From contig CAZUDV010000004.1 in assembly GCA_964619555.1 (NCBI GenBank), forward strand, positions 186,001 through 250,000: a DNA stretch of 64,000 bases. The letters run 5' to 3'. A model generated the notes under the pieces. The model searched no databases. It was not told the origin of the DNA and was given only the letters and a program-made list of their open reading frames with translations. The translations under genes were made by a program, and so were the position numbers. Source of the DNA: JAGOPY01 sp964619555. GTDB taxonomy: Bacteria; Bacteroidota; Bacteroidia; Bacteroidales; JAGOPY01. Each line of letters starts with the position of its first letter. Position 1 is the first letter of the stretch. This document shows, in pieces, positions 27,148-35,962 of this stretch.

Positions 27148-27510
27148 TTACTCACTTTCCAGATTCGACTTAGCTGTTTTCCTTGTTGCCATGAAGATTG
27201 CAATAAGTTCTTTGCACTCTTTCAGGTCATGGATAATCGTTTCCTCATCTTTAAATAACTTTGATTCAGTAATAACCTCCAGATTGACTTCCGTTTCCTT
27301 TAATTCCTTAACAACGAGGCCGATCTTATGGATAAAATCCTTCCTGGTTTCGGCCATTTGGGCCTCGCCATAATTCAATGCCGCCGATGTTGCCGACCTT
27401 ACAATTTGGGAATACATGTGTTTTGCTGCAAAACATGGCTTCAATGCCCGTTCACTTTCCACGATCCCGGCGGAAAACTTTACAAGTCTCTTTTGTAACA
27501 AGGGTTTCAT
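27148..27510 (-). CDS. four-helix-bundle protein (23S rRNA intervening-sequence family), copy 1
   Basis: 120 residues from ATG at 27510 (a TTG ten codons upstream is possible). It belongs to the TIGR02436 four-helix-bundle/S23 family first seen in 23S rRNA intervening sequences and related to Avd of diversity-generating retroelements: MYSQIVRSATSAALNYGEAQ is the core motif, followed by DFIHKIGLVVKELKE. Molecular role is unsettled; Avd-type relatives bind nucleic acid. Identical in sequence to the next two copies. No reverse transcriptase or rRNA gene is nearby. Confidence 0.88.
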   Translation of the reverse strand: MKPLLQKRLVKFSAGIVESERALKPCFAAKHMYSQIVRSATSAALNYGEAQMAETRKDFIHKIGLVVKELKETEVNLEVITESKLFKDEETIIHDLKECKELIAIFMATRKTAKSNLESE

Positions 27511-27579
27511 ATCTTCTTTTCCTTGTTTATCAGAAAACAAGCAAAATATACCCGGTGGTGTTGATAAAAAGATTAAGCA

Positions 27580-27676
27580 ATGTGGTATGTGGTATGTGTT
27601 ATGTGTTATGTAGTAAGGGATTTTTTAGCTTTTCTTTCCTTAATAATTACCCCATACCCCATACTACATACCACAT
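27580..27676. repeat. hairpin H2 of the array
   Basis: Left arm ATGTGGT x2, ATGTGTT x2, ATGTAGT; right arm CCCCATA x2, CTACATA, CCACAT. Differs from H1 by extra heptamer units in the left arm; H3 and H4 look identical to it. Confidence 0.92.
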
Positions 27677-28039
27677 TTACTCACTTTCCAGATTCGACTT
27701 AGCTGTTTTCCTTGTTGCCATGAAGATTGCAATAAGTTCTTTGCACTCTTTCAGGTCATGGATAATCGTTTCCTCATCTTTAAATAACTTTGATTCAGTA
27801 ATAACCTCCAGATTGACTTCCGTTTCCTTTAATTCCTTAACAACGAGGCCGATCTTATGGATAAAATCCTTCCTGGTTTCGGCCATTTGGGCCTCGCCAT
27901 AATTCAATGCCGCCGATGTTGCCGACCTTACAATTTGGGAATACATGTGTTTTGCTGCAAAACATGGCTTCAATGCCCGTTCACTTTCCACGATCCCGGC
28001 GGAAAACTTTACAAGTCTCTTTTGTAACAAGGGTTTCAT
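27677..28039 (-). CDS. four-helix-bundle protein, copy 2
   Basis: Same 120-residue product as copy 1, displaced by exactly 529 bases. The stop codon abuts hairpin H2 and the leader faces hairpin H3. No base differences from copies 1 and 3 were seen in the coding part, so the duplication is very recent or homogenised. Confidence 0.88.
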   Translation of the reverse strand: MKPLLQKRLVKFSAGIVESERALKPCFAAKHMYSQIVRSATSAALNYGEAQMAETRKDFIHKIGLVVKELKETEVNLEVITESKLFKDEETIIHDLKECKELIAIFMATRKTAKSNLESE

Positions 28040-28108
28040 ATCTTCTTTTCCTTGTTTATCAGAAAACAAGCAAAATATACCCGGTGGTGTTGATAAAAAG
28101 ATTAAGCA

Positions 28109-28205
28109 ATGTGGTATGTGGTATGTGTTATGTGTTATGTAGTAAGGGATTTTTTAGCTTTTCTTTCCTTAATAATTACCCCATACCCCATACTACATAC
28201 CACAT
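28109..28205. repeat. hairpin H3 of the array
   Basis: Same heptamer arms as H2, displaced by 529 bases, between copies 2 and 3 of the four-helix-bundle gene. Confidence 0.92.
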
Positions 28206-28568
28206 TTACTCACTTTCCAGATTCGACTTAGCTGTTTTCCTTGTTGCCATGAAGATTGCAATAAGTTCTTTGCACTCTTTCAGGTCATGGATAATCGTTT
28301 CCTCATCTTTAAATAACTTTGATTCAGTAATAACCTCCAGATTGACTTCCGTTTCCTTTAATTCCTTAACAACGAGGCCGATCTTATGGATAAAATCCTT
28401 CCTGGTTTCGGCCATTTGGGCCTCGCCATAATTCAATGCCGCCGATGTTGCCGACCTTACAATTTGGGAATACATGTGTTTTGCTGCAAAACATGGCTTC
28501 AATGCCCGTTCACTTTCCACGATCCCGGCGGAAAACTTTACAAGTCTCTTTTGTAACAAGGGTTTCAT
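28206..28568 (-). CDS. four-helix-bundle protein, copy 3
   Basis: Third identical copy, at the same 529-base period. On the minus strand it is the first of the three genes and follows hairpin H4 and the cyclase-homology gene. Confidence 0.88.
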   Translation of the reverse strand: MKPLLQKRLVKFSAGIVESERALKPCFAAKHMYSQIVRSATSAALNYGEAQMAETRKDFIHKIGLVVKELKETEVNLEVITESKLFKDEETIIHDLKECKELIAIFMATRKTAKSNLESE

Positions 28569-28637
28569 ATCTTCTTTTCCTTGTTTATCAGAAAACAAGC
28601 AAAATATACCCGGTGGTGTTGATAAAAAGATTAAGCA

Positions 28638-28734
28638 ATGTGGTATGTGGTATGTGTTATGTGTTATGTAGTAAGGGATTTTTTAGCTTTTCTTTCCTTA
28701 ATAATTACCCCATACCCCATACTACATACCACAT
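28638..28734. repeat. hairpin H4 of the array
   Basis: Fourth hairpin, closing the array, ten bases from the stop codon of the cyclase-homology gene. The pattern is therefore H-gene-H-gene-H-gene-H, with one hairpin more than genes, as expected from unequal recombination or repeated insertion between hairpins. Confidence 0.92.
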
Positions 28735-28744
28735 TGATTAAACC

Positions 28745-29680
28745 CTATATCCCAGAAGTGTTAAGATTCCCCAGGCTTACTGTGATCGTGCGTTTGCTGT
28801 CCACATTGCTGTCGGAATAGATTTGCATGGAGATCTGCAGGTGCAGGTTGAAAATGTTGATAAGCGTTTCTTTCGACTGGATCTGGCCGACTTTCAGGAT
28901 ATCGGAATTGATGATGCCGGTGCGGCGGTTGGAGGCATTGCTGTCGAGGATCTCGTTTTTTCCTTCGGTGAGCCATTTGCGGTCGTAGTCGAGGAAGTCG
29001 TAGATGTTGGCAATGTCGCTGATGGTGAGCACCTGGAGGTTTTCCAGCCCGTCGATACTGATCAGGAACCAGTCGTAAGCTTGCTGGTCGATGAGGCAGC
29101 GGTTCAGCGTGTCTTTGTCGAGGATGCGGGCGTTGTTGATGATGGCGCTGCCGTAGTAATTGTGATCGAAGCGGAAGAGGGTGTCGTAGCTGATGGCATA
29201 GCGCAGGCTGAGGCTGCCAATGATATTCCGGAGCTTAGGGAAGAGGTGATAGGAATTGTAGGCCCGGATCACCATTTCGAAGTTGATGGCAAAGAACAGC
29301 GCGTGCATCGGGGTTTCGAAGATCACAAAACCGCCGTCGCCGGTGCTGATAAAGGCATTGTTGATCCTGTCCTTGGTGTATTTCTGGAAGATGAACTGGT
29401 TGTTCTCCAGGCAAAGGCGGATGGCTTTCTCGAAGAGTATTTTGAACAGCGGCGGGATCAGGACCTGTTCGAGATGCTTATAGAGGCCATAGCGGTAAAT
29501 ATCGATGCCAAGCACGGACCGTTTGCCGAATGACCGGAGGTCGATATAATCGGAGACGGCTTCTTTCAAATCTTCGCTATCGGGGATAATGTTGACTTTT
29601 TCGAAGATGGATTCCGTGTCGTATTGGCGCAGTAATTCCAGCAGTTCGTCGTAATAAAGATGCCGCAGGTGGTTTTGCAT
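28745..29680 (-). CDS. cyclase-homology-domain protein (class III nucleotidyl cyclase-like), divergent
   Basis: 311 residues, no signal peptide. The middle resembles a class III nucleotidyl cyclase domain: metal Asp candidates D60 (LGIDIYRYG) and D115 (ISTGDGGFVIFETP), followed by a strand (SLRYAISYD) and a helix reading YYGSAIINNARILDKD, where cyclases have GxxVNxAARL. Base-specifying residues of known adenylyl or guanylyl cyclases are not evident, so product and activity are unknown; a catalytically inactive regulator is possible. It lies just upstream of the four-helix-bundle array on the same strand. Confidence 0.6.
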   Translation of the reverse strand: MQNHLRHLYYDELLELLRQYDTESIFEKVNIIPDSEDLKEAVSDYIDLRSFGKRSVLGIDIYRYGLYKHLEQVLIPPLFKILFEKAIRLCLENNQFIFQKYTKDRINNAFISTGDGGFVIFETPMHALFFAINFEMVIRAYNSYHLFPKLRNIIGSLSLRYAISYDTLFRFDHNYYGSAIINNARILDKDTLNRCLIDQQAYDWFLISIDGLENLQVLTISDIANIYDFLDYDRKWLTEGKNEILDSNASNRRTGIINSDILKVGQIQSKETLINIFNLHLQISMQIYSDSNVDSKRTITVSLGNLNTSGI

Positions 29681-29713
29681 GGGGTCAGAAATTTTTGCAA
29701 AGATACTATTTAG

Positions 29714-29776
29714 TTCCGGGTTCCGGGTTCCGGGTTCCGGGCCGCTAACCGCTGACTGTTGACTGCTGACCGCTGA
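29714..29776. repeat. 7-bp tandem tract switching sequence in phase (TTCCGGG then CCGCTGA)
   Basis: Four units of TTCCGGG (29714-29741) followed without phase break by five units of the type CCGCTAA/CCGCTGA/CTGTTGA/CTGCTGA (29742-29776): nine heptamers, 63 bases. It fills the gap between the cyclase-homology gene and the stop codon of the next gene. Confidence 0.92.
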
Positions 29777-31327
29777 CTATCTAACAACAACGAACTTCCC
29801 TTTTACCAACCCATTTTTCTGGTCTTTCTCAACTACCACGTACAAACCCGATGACAAACTGGAAATATCCAGCGTGACCATACCGTTCGCAGAAACTGCT
29901 ACCTTTTGTAAAACCTTCTGGCCAAACAAATTATAAAAGGCCAAATCCATCATTCCATCATGAATATTATCCGGAAAAGTCAGTAAGATCCAATCCCTGG
30001 CAGGGTTTGGAGAGATTTTTATGGTGGATTCGTATACTTCTTTGGTCGGGATTTCATCAATATTCACAAAGATATCGCACTCCAGATCTATTGTATCCAA
30101 GGTGATCTGGTATGGGCATAAGCTGTCATAAGTCATCGGTTGGGTGTAGAGGGTATCATCTTCCAATTCGGAATTCATTTTCCAGAGGTAGATATCCCAG
30201 TTGCCGTCGACGACATAGTTTCCTGTCACTAAGATTTTGTTATCCTGAGTTTTGCAAATATCCTGTGGTTCTTGTGATGAATTCAATAAGAGTCTTCTAT
30301 TAAATACTTGTCCCAAAGTATCGATTTTAAATATTTCACTGTAATCAACACCTGAAGGGATGATTAGAGAGTGCCAGGACAGTCCGATCAATAATACGGA
30401 GTCGTTGAAAGCACAAATTGACCTGGCCTCACCGGCATAAATTGTATCTCCCATGAGGTACTCCATATAATAGGGAGTCCCCTGATTATCGAATTTAAAA
30501 ATTGCAGGAGTAAAAGGCAATCCTGTCGTTAGGAAGGCTCCAGCGCTATAAAAGTAACTGTTCGAAGATTGTTCAACTTGATATACACCACCAGTTCCAC
30601 CTTCCCACATCAGATCCCAAATTTGGATTCCAAGTGTGTCGGTTTTTATCCAGAAGGGTTTTAATCCAGGGTGAAAGCATTGACCCGTTATTAAATATGT
30701 GTTATCATTAGCCAAGTACAAATGATCACCTTCTTCATTGTAGATCAATGTATCTTCCTGCGCAAGACGCTGTATCCAAATGGGTTCACCGTATGGATCC
30801 ATTTTGACCAGACATATTCGCGCATAGGTTTGTCCTTCACCATAGTACTGGAGCATTCCAATATAAGACTCATCTGCAAGTTGGATTACACCGGTTCCAT
30901 AGTTTTGATCCGGAGATTTAAAAACCTGGCACCATTCAATTTCTCCACAAACGTCTAGCTTAATGAATGTCGGATCATAATTGCCGGAATATTTACTGGT
31001 ACTAGCAGCAAGGATCATTCCATTATCAATAGTTATTTTTGAATCTGTGACTCCATTCGAGTAAATTCCATTGCCGATTTGTTTATTCCAAAGGATATTT
31101 CCGTTAATATCAATTTTTATGATCCAGTCATTCAATGGCCAGCCTGTATTGGTATAAGTATATGCTGATAATAAAAATCCATTGTCATATGTTTCTTCGA
31201 TTCTGGCAATTGTAGCATGAAAATTATCTCCGTATATTTTAGGCCAATTCTGGGCTAATATATTTTGATGCAGACAATATATAATAATAACAGTAATAAG
31301 TGAAGATTTATAATAGAATGGTAACAT
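29777..31327 (-). CDS. T9SS-exported beta-propeller-like protein
   Basis: 516 residues from ATG 31327; a TTG three codons upstream is less likely. Signal peptide (ending ILAQ), then repeated units with aromatic/Asp patterns (IKIDINGNILWNKQ, IKLDVCGEIEWCQVF, VKMDPYGEPIWIQR, IKTDTLGIQIWDLM) as in secreted propellers of the 'SBBP/delta-60' kind. C-terminal T9SS domain (SPNPARDWILLTF ... GKFVVVR). AT-rich, like the protease gene upstream, from which it is separated by 28 bases; cotranscription is likely. Ligand unknown. Confidence 0.82.
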   Translation of the reverse strand: MLPFYYKSSLITVIIIYCLHQNILAQNWPKIYGDNFHATIARIEETYDNGFLLSAYTYTNTGWPLNDWIIKIDINGNILWNKQIGNGIYSNGVTDSKITIDNGMILAASTSKYSGNYDPTFIKLDVCGEIEWCQVFKSPDQNYGTGVIQLADESYIGMLQYYGEGQTYARICLVKMDPYGEPIWIQRLAQEDTLIYNEEGDHLYLANDNTYLITGQCFHPGLKPFWIKTDTLGIQIWDLMWEGGTGGVYQVEQSSNSYFYSAGAFLTTGLPFTPAIFKFDNQGTPYYMEYLMGDTIYAGEARSICAFNDSVLLIGLSWHSLIIPSGVDYSEIFKIDTLGQVFNRRLLLNSSQEPQDICKTQDNKILVTGNYVVDGNWDIYLWKMNSELEDDTLYTQPMTYDSLCPYQITLDTIDLECDIFVNIDEIPTKEVYESTIKISPNPARDWILLTFPDNIHDGMMDLAFYNLFGQKVLQKVAVSANGMVTLDISSLSSGLYVVVEKDQKNGLVKGKFVVVR

Positions 31328-31355
31328 GATATTCAATATTTGTTAATTACTTGGC

Positions 31356-34300
31356 TTAATAATTGGCTTTTGTGAATTTCCTCGTCTCAAGCAAGCCCTT
31401 GCTAGTATATAAACCAACTATATAAATTCCATTTGAAAGGTCTGTTATATTTAGAACTATTTGATTTTTCCCTGCTTGAGCAATATAGCTTTTAATCAAG
31501 TTGCCTTTAATATCATAGATTACAATGTTTCCACGATTATTTATTCCAAGATCATAAGAAACAATAAGATAATCTCCGGAGGGATTCGGGAATAAATTCA
31601 GGTAGTAATTTTGGGGATCAGTTACAATTTCGTTTGGCAAGCGATATATTGGACCTAAGGACTTGGATGCATACGGTATAACAATTGTTTCAATATAATT
31701 ATAATAACCTCCATTGACCAGCAATCCTCTTGCATGTGCTGCAATGTCTGGATTTCCTTCGCCCATCAGGTCAAAAAGATTCTGAACGGAACTTGAATCA
31801 AGACCTGAAGCAAACCAATTGCTATCTTCCATAATTTTCAAAATCCCTAAATATGATTCGTATTGATCGTGAATCACAGCTTGATGGCTATTTAAATCAT
31901 ATTGAAGGGGAATATTGTGGAGAATTGTGAATGCATGTGTCGTATCCTGATCATACCAATATGCAAAAGCTAAATCATACTTTGATTGCAAACCATGTTC
32001 GTTCTCAAGAAATGCGATGACCGAATCGAGAGGATGGATGACATTCGTATCGAGCAAAAATTCACGAAACAAGTCCGCTTTCGCTTTGGACCGGATTTGT
32101 TTCCAATGCTGGATTTCAGCTTCCAGTAACTCTTTGGCCCCAAGTATCTTTTTCCTTTCCATGATCTGAGCCATCATATATTCTGGCATCGGTTCGAAAC
32201 GCTCATCAAGGGTGCTAATAACTTCATTGGATTTTGCCGAATGCGGATTAGCCTGCAGGATATCACGGATCATGGCGTTAGGCAAGACATCTTCCTTATA
32301 TATTGCTTGCCTCATCACTGTATCAGACAAATAAGGAGAGTTATCCAATAATTCTTGCTGTAATTCAAGTCCTTCATTAGGCATGCTGGTCATCACTTCG
32401 AAATTCAATTCTTCAGTGTTACCGCCATCAATGAGGGCATGTAACTCGTCGGACAAAAAAGTTATGTGATAATCGGCGTTCAAGATACTCAATCTTGGAT
32501 CGGTATAACTTTTAAGGCTATCTTCCAACAGACCCGTTGGGCATGCGGTTTCTTTTTCATACCCTAATAATGTCCAACCTTTCAGCTCAATAGTTTCCTT
32601 TGTATAATTACTATCAAGCGGATGTGTTAGTGGATTTAATTGTCGACGATGATGCACATACCAAAGATTTTCCCCCTCATTAAGATAGTTATAATTTCTA
32701 AGATTCTCATGGTCAGCCGACGAGGAAAAATATGAGAAGATGTTCCCTGCCGGGGCATTGTCTGATATGGAATCGTTGGGATTGCCCTGGTATTTGTTTA
32801 TCCCCTGGTGTGAACCTGTTGGAGGATCTTCTTCGGCAACAACGACAAAATCATTTAAGTTGTAATACATATCGTTGCATTTCAAACAAAGTCCGAGCGT
32901 ATCCCGGTCCCTGTTCTCCCCAATGCAATAAATCCCAACGGTGAGTTTTAAAAATCTGTTATTGTATATTTCATTATTTCGCGGCCCGGAATTTTTGACC
33001 CCTAATCCATAACAGGAGGGTGTGGAAGTAAATAAGTTTGTATCCGGGTCACTATAGATATAATTGTCTTCAATATGATAATCGTTGCATCCTTCCAGGA
33101 ATAATCCTCCGGTGAACCTTTCAGCGCTAATGCCGGTGATTTTAGATGGGCATAAAATATTGTTCGATAAAATGGAAAGATTATGGATGCCGGATAAGGA
33201 AACCCCAAGCAAGTTATTTTCGAATATTATTTCCTGAATATTCAATGTCCTCACAGAATGGCAATTCAACGCTTTGATACCGTATTCCAATCCTATAAAT
33301 TTGCATGTATCCAGATCAACGCAGGGAATGGTCTGAGGTGTATTGCAGTATTTTCCAAGATAGAACTGAGCATCGATTCCGGATATTCCAGTGCCTCGGA
33401 CCACATGTGGAAAAAAATTAATATCACTTTCATTTATAAATAAACAACCTAAAAACTGAACACCATAAATATCCTTGATTTCAATATGGGCTTTCGGGGT
33501 GGTAACTTCATACAGCTCATTAGTGGTTACAAACTGACATTTCTCGAAAACACCTGAATAGGGCAGCTCATGACCGTCCCACTCGTTCTTAAATGGGGCT
33601 AAAAGGATGTCAGTTTCATTATTTCGGAAGATTGAATTTTCAGCATGAATGATTCCGCCGCTGCCCGTATAGTTAGGATCGCATAAGACGCAATGGTTGG
33701 CAATGCCATTTTTTGCATATTCAATTACGGCTGCGTTTTCAACGATTATTTTTCCAAAATATTCATCGAAATACTGAACCGTATCACTGCCAAGAACCTC
33801 GATTCCTCTCCATAATTCAGGGCACGCTTTAGTTAGATGCCCTCCGTCTATGATGAGTTCTCCGCCTTGTTTAACCACAATCTTTGCCTCAGGTGAAAAT
33901 GCAACATAGGATGTAATGGTCAGGCAAACGCCTGAATCAATCATTATGGTATAGTTTACAATAGCCGTATCTGACCAGGTCGTGTCTGATTGTATGTGAT
34001 GAATTTCCGGATCATATGTCAATAAGCAACTGCAATTGTAATTTTCATCATAACCTCCCACAAATGGGTCATTGTCATTGCAGTCTGCCGTATCCGGACT
34101 ATTGCAGTTTTCCGGTTTTGGGCCTATCCCCCAAAAAAAATAACCATCTCCATCAAGATCCAAACAATGAGTCTCTAATTCCTCATTTCCTTGATACACT
34201 GGGGTTTCAATACTTGTGGCATGGAAGGTTGTATCGATTCTTATATACCCAAAACCCTTCATACCCCATCCGGTTCCCCAGCTATTTTTAATCAGCCACC

Positions 34301-35291
34301 AAACTGTGCTATCAGAACAATCAAATAAATACCCAGCCAGGTTTGCCGAATGCCTGCCCATTGCATCTTTTGTATGAATATAGTCCAATGTGATCGGGCC
34401 ATTTTTGATAAGCGCTGTTCTTAAACTGTCAAAGTTTTTGTAATCTACTCTGATCGAGTCTTTGATCTTTATCCTGTATTCTGGAGAAAAACACATATGA
34501 TTACATTCTAAGATGGGACATTCCATTAGGAAACACGAATCATCCACAATGCCGGTATCACGGATATATTTCAAAGCCTGATCATCATGTCCACTTTCGC
34601 AATCACCAGATGAGGCGCATGATACTAATTGTTGTTCGGAAAGATCAAAATCCAGTGAATCATTGGCATATAAATTCGATATTACTTCCGTCAGACTGGT
34701 AGCGCTGAAGGCCCAACAAGTTCCCATCTTCTGATCTTTAACCGAAGTAAACCATCCCGTCCCGAGAGAATCTCCGTCCCAATAAGGAGAACCAGGATCA
34801 TTTGCTCCATGACGATCCCGCCAGTCAAAGCTTCTTACTAAGTCGGGATCAACTTTTGGATTCGGAACATATCTGTTATATTCAAAAAATCCTGAGTGAT
34901 AGTATTCAAATCCAAATAGATGATAGGCTTCTCCAAACATCTCTTTTTTCTGATAATAATATTTCGCAACAATATCATTATCTGCCGCAACCCATTTCAT
35001 GCCATATTCCGAGATTCTCTCATTCATTAATTCTATTTTCTCCTTATCACGTGCTCTCTTCACACCAAACTGAAGCTGAGGCAGGTTATCCTGGTATTCG
35101 GAATCATAGAATAATGACTTCAGGTTCAATGTTGCATCGATGATTTGAATTTTCACTGACACCGGGTTTAGTTGGTCCAGGAAGCACGTTTCGTCGCAGC
35201 CGTTCTGGATGCTGACGAAATCAATTTGGGTGATTAAATGATAAACTTCATAGATCATGTATTCCGGGCTCTCCTGGGAAGTCAGGATCAA
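31356..35291 (-). CDS. T9SS-exported papain-like (C1A) cysteine protease with beta-helix; main body, frame-disrupted at 5' end
   Basis: 1311 residues in one frame. A C1A peptidase core carries Gln/Cys192 (VKDQKMGTCWAFSA), His314 (RHSANLAGY) and Asn336 (WLIKNSWGTGWG). A MopE-like metal-binding stretch (LDLDGDGYFFW, DCNDNDPF) follows, then a long right-handed beta-helix region (~440-800), helical repeats, and a T9SS domain (FPNPSGDYLIVSYD ... KFTKANY). It lacks its own signal peptide: the frame begins without a good start (a TTG at 35291), and a signal-peptide frame lies just upstream in a +1-shifted frame (35308-35490). The break sits at a perfect palindrome (35298-35333). Either an indel or error has split the gene, or the two frames are joined by recoding. 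Confidence 0.8.
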   Translation of the reverse strand: MILTSQESPEYMIYEVYHLITQIDFVSIQNGCDETCFLDQLNPVSVKIQIIDATLNLKSLFYDSEYQDNLPQLQFGVKRARDKEKIELMNERISEYGMKWVAADNDIVAKYYYQKKEMFGEAYHLFGFEYYHSGFFEYNRYVPNPKVDPDLVRSFDWRDRHGANDPGSPYWDGDSLGTGWFTSVKDQKMGTCWAFSATSLTEVISNLYANDSLDFDLSEQQLVSCASSGDCESGHDDQALKYIRDTGIVDDSCFLMECPILECNHMCFSPEYRIKIKDSIRVDYKNFDSLRTALIKNGPITLDYIHTKDAMGRHSANLAGYLFDCSDSTVWWLIKNSWGTGWGMKGFGYIRIDTTFHATSIETPVYQGNEELETHCLDLDGDGYFFWGIGPKPENCNSPDTADCNDNDPFVGGYDENYNCSCLLTYDPEIHHIQSDTTWSDTAIVNYTIMIDSGVCLTITSYVAFSPEAKIVVKQGGELIIDGGHLTKACPELWRGIEVLGSDTVQYFDEYFGKIIVENAAVIEYAKNGIANHCVLCDPNYTGSGGIIHAENSIFRNNETDILLAPFKNEWDGHELPYSGVFEKCQFVTTNELYEVTTPKAHIEIKDIYGVQFLGCLFINESDINFFPHVVRGTGISGIDAQFYLGKYCNTPQTIPCVDLDTCKFIGLEYGIKALNCHSVRTLNIQEIIFENNLLGVSLSGIHNLSILSNNILCPSKITGISAERFTGGLFLEGCNDYHIEDNYIYSDPDTNLFTSTPSCYGLGVKNSGPRNNEIYNNRFLKLTVGIYCIGENRDRDTLGLCLKCNDMYYNLNDFVVVAEEDPPTGSHQGINKYQGNPNDSISDNAPAGNIFSYFSSSADHENLRNYNYLNEGENLWYVHHRRQLNPLTHPLDSNYTKETIELKGWTLLGYEKETACPTGLLEDSLKSYTDPRLSILNADYHITFLSDELHALIDGGNTEELNFEVMTSMPNEGLELQQELLDNSPYLSDTVMRQAIYKEDVLPNAMIRDILQANPHSAKSNEVISTLDERFEPMPEYMMAQIMERKKILGAKELLEAEIQHWKQIRSKAKADLFREFLLDTNVIHPLDSVIAFLENEHGLQSKYDLAFAYWYDQDTTHAFTILHNIPLQYDLNSHQAVIHDQYESYLGILKIMEDSNWFASGLDSSSVQNLFDLMGEGNPDIAAHARGLLVNGGYYNYIETIVIPYASKSLGPIYRLPNEIVTDPQNYYLNLFPNPSGDYLIVSYDLGINNRGNIVIYDIKGNLIKSYIAQAGKNQIVLNITDLSNGIYIVGLYTSKGLLETRKFTKANY

Positions 35292-35297
35292 TCTGAC

Positions 35298-35333
35298 AAG
35301 ACTGGTATCACTGTTTAAAGTGATACCAGTCTT
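35298..35333. repeat. perfect 15-bp inverted repeat inside the broken protease gene
   Basis: AAGACTGGTATCACT, loop GTTTAA, AGTGATACCAGTCTT. It spans the junction of the signal-peptide frame and the protease frame; the minus-strand TGA that ends the first frame lies within it (35308-35310). Confidence 0.95.
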
Positions 35334-35490
35334 CCCAGCTCAAACGGGTAATCCTTTCCACTTGATCAAAAGGAAATATTTCACAGGAAGAAAAAATCAT
35401 CGTATCCAACCTGATTTCCTGGCCATAAGTCTGTTCTATAAGATATGAACTCATGAGCAACAAGCCTAACGAAATTACAATCTTTTTCAT
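35308..35490 (-). pseudogene. signal-peptide segment of the papain-like protease, out of frame
   Basis: About 60 residues starting MKKIVISLGLLLMSS, a clear Sec signal peptide ending TYGQ, then EIRLDTMIFSSCEIFPF. It stops at TGA inside the palindrome and is one base out of phase with the protease body. The leader before the ATG is A/C rich as in other T9SS genes here (ACCAAAAACCAAA). Restoring the frame would give one normal secreted protein spanning 31356-35490. Confidence 0.75.
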
Positions 35491-35962
35491 GATCATTTGG
35501 TTTTTGGTCAATAAAAGGAATGAAAATAGGGATGGAAGGAGGGAAAATCCAGGAAAAGAATGACTGTAAAAAAGTAAAGTATACTCTCTCTCTCAACAGG
35601 ATCAATATGATTAAAATTGATCTGCATTTTAGTTGGGTTGATTGGGGACGAATATTAATCAGTTAGATATGGGAAATGTAATCATGTTTTGGATAAATAA
35701 TTATTAACTGATCAAATGAAAAATATTCAACACTAAACACTCAAAACATAAACTTTAAAACTAACGCATTGCCCTAGCCATGATCCCCTCCCGAGAAAAC
35801 TTTCTGCAATGCGACGCAATGTCATGGGAGGAGAGATATTGCATAATGTCCACCCTTTCCTACAATAAACAAACCCCTACGGCGTAATTCTGTGCAAATC
35901 GCCCGTCGCCCATATGAACATGAGCCCATATGACCGTGTTCACCAGCTTGCTTGTCCCATTA
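35491..35962. other. geneless AT-rich interval
   Basis: No convincing gene on either strand. It contains AT-rich sequence, presumably the promoter for the protease transcript, a short heptamer-like stretch (CAACACTAAACACTC near 35730) and a repeated CCCATATGA phrase near 35910-35930. No clear promoter, hairpin or RNA gene was recognised. Confidence 0.6.

Noticed and set aside
28823..29533. Long plus-strand open frame opposite the cyclase-homology gene
   Set aside because: Antisense shadow: low-complexity Val/Asp/Glu translation without a family; the minus-strand protein is coherent.
35313..35319. TTTAAAC (minus strand), a classical -1 slippery heptamer, at the protease frame break
   Set aside because: The incoming frame reads TTT AAA, not TTA AAC, and the shift needed is +1, so standard -1 slippage would not restore the protein.
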